A DNA stretch of 7,692 bases, taken from positions 1 through 7,692 of the forward strand of contig DKSD01000023.1 in the NCBI GenBank assembly GCA_002473165.1, in the 5' to 3' direction. The notes under the pieces were generated by a model that was not told the origin of the DNA, searched no databases, and saw only the letters and a list, made by a program, of their open reading frames with translations. The stretch is from Succinatimonas sp. UBA7265 (GTDB lineage Bacteria; Pseudomonadota; Gammaproteobacteria; Enterobacterales; Succinivibrionaceae). Positions within the stretch are counted from its first letter, which is position 1; each line of letters begins with the position of its first letter. Below, in pieces: positions 7,067 through 7,692 of the stretch. A program made the translations under genes and the position numbers.

Positions 7067-7692
7067 ATGCCAATCATGGTCAATCCGGGCAACGGAAACT
7101 TCGCTTTGATGATCCGCTCGGATTTTGTCGACAAGACGGATCTGATCTCCAAACTCAGCAAAAAACTGGGCACCCGTGAACAGTACATCTGCGCAGCCTG
7201 GCCCAGGCGCTTTGGCAAATCCGTAAACGCGGACATGCTTGTAGCCTTCTATTCAAAAGGCTGCGATTCCGCGCCGCTGTTTGCAAAGCTCAGAGTCGCG
7301 GCCGATCCCTGCTTTAAACAAGACCTCAACGCGCATAACGTCATCTGGTTTGATGCCTTGAAAATGATTGCGCTCAACCAGGGCACCAATGGAATAATCA
7401 GCTTTATCCAGCGCAAGATCATCGGCGAGCTTAAAAAAGAGTTCCGGGTAAATTCACCTCGGAAGAAGTGCTTTACGGCGCCCTTTCGGAGATCCATGAC
7501 AGCACCGGTGAGAGATTTATCGTGATCATCGATGAATGGGACGCGATTTTCCGGGATCACCATAACGACCGGGAACTTGAAAACGAGTATGTAAACTTCC
7601 TCAGAGCCATGTTCAAAGGTGGATCCTCCGACAGCATTTTTGAACTCGTGTACCTGACAGGCATATTGCTGTGTTTTACGGCGGATGGATCA
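7067..7692 (+). pseudogene. AAA-ATPase-like gene (PF09820 type), frameshifted, 3' end outside the window
   Basis: Family members are predicted P-loop ATPases, usually about 500-580 aa, often with a C-terminal PD-(D/E)XK nuclease-like domain; their role is unknown. Seen: the family N-terminus VNPGN (5-9) and FVDKTDLI (20-27), Walker A PRRFGKS (46-52), and a first frame that stops at 7523-7525 after 152 codons. From 7444 the -1 frame stays open to the window end and carries the expected continuation: FTSEEVLYGAL, then Walker B FIVIIDEWDAIF (from 7516), then ELVYLTGIL. Walker A and Walker B are thus in different frames. Losing one base around 7433-7450, for example a C in GTTCCGGG, or a -1 slip on the A6 run at 7433-7438, would explain it. 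The end (after TGIL, about 7660-7692) departs from the usual PIKKYG-like continuation. Start may be ATG 7067 or 7076; neither has a good Shine-Dalgarno (CAGGA at 7047-7051 is too far away). Pseudogene, sequencing error and programmed frameshift are all open; family assignment is confident. Confidence 0.8.

Noticed and set aside
7433..7439. AAAAAAG as a programmed -1 slippery site for the ATPase gene.
   Set aside because: The zero frame reads AAA AAA G, not A AAA AAG, and no clear stimulatory hairpin is visible right after it. A simple one-base loss is the easier explanation.
1..7692. CRISPR arrays, tRNA or rRNA genes, insertion sequences and attachment sites.
   Set aside because: No direct DNA repeats with spacers, no cloverleaf or rRNA-like stretch, no transposase, and no terminal inverted repeats with target duplication were seen.

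Overview
This window is almost filled by one giant plus-strand gene (126-6989, 2287 codons, about 250 kDa by length). It encodes a bacterial SNF2/SWI2-family ATPase with an unusually long N-terminal extension. A 77-nt gap holding a perfect hairpin separates it from the start of a second plus-strand gene. That gene is an AAA-ATPase-like protein of the family whose proteins often carry a C-terminal PD-(D/E)XK nuclease. It is frameshifted and runs off the window.

Organism: the DNA is bacterial, with dense coding, ATG starts and mixed GC. Hand-sampled 60-nt lines give about 42% GC near the N-terminus, about 67% in the helicase core and about 47% in the ATPase gene. The VNPGN...VDKT type of AAA-ATPase-like gene is, from general knowledge, especially frequent in anaerobic gut and rumen bacteria. 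GATC tetranucleotides are very frequent (about 90 by hand count). I cannot name a genus; a host-associated anaerobe is a low-confidence guess.

Layout: 1-125 is a short leader with an in-frame stop at 111-113, which makes the ATG at 126 the earliest possible start. Residues 11-1167 of the giant protein hold six tandem, strongly diverged modules of about 150 aa each. Each starts with an aromatic-rich helix and ends in a DP-x-LLF-x-WRG-like signature. The pattern matches the flanks of SWIM zinc-finger domains, but only the sixth module keeps the zinc ligands (CxCx7CxH). Odd and even copies look alike among themselves, suggesting three roughly 400-aa dimeric units. Residues about 1168-1650 form a helicase-associated region broken by an acidic linker. 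Residues about 1655-1765 resemble the DUF3670 (SNF2 N-terminal) domain, and residues 1820-2262 carry a complete SNF2 motor with every catalytic motif present. A perfect 14-bp hairpin (7004-7035) follows. The AAA-ATPase-like gene begins at 7067 and loses its reading frame near 7433-7450; Walker A and Walker B then lie in different frames.

How the parts may work together: the SWIM/SNF2 pairing is known, usually with a single SWIM finger or as two neighbouring genes. Here the two are fused and the SWIM-like part has multiplied into a long, mostly metal-free array. This could be an extended nucleic-acid or protein-binding arm on a DNA translocase. The main candidate for something undescribed in this window is that hexameric array and its dimer-of-modules organisation. 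A role in defence or mobile-element biology is only a hypothesis from family context.
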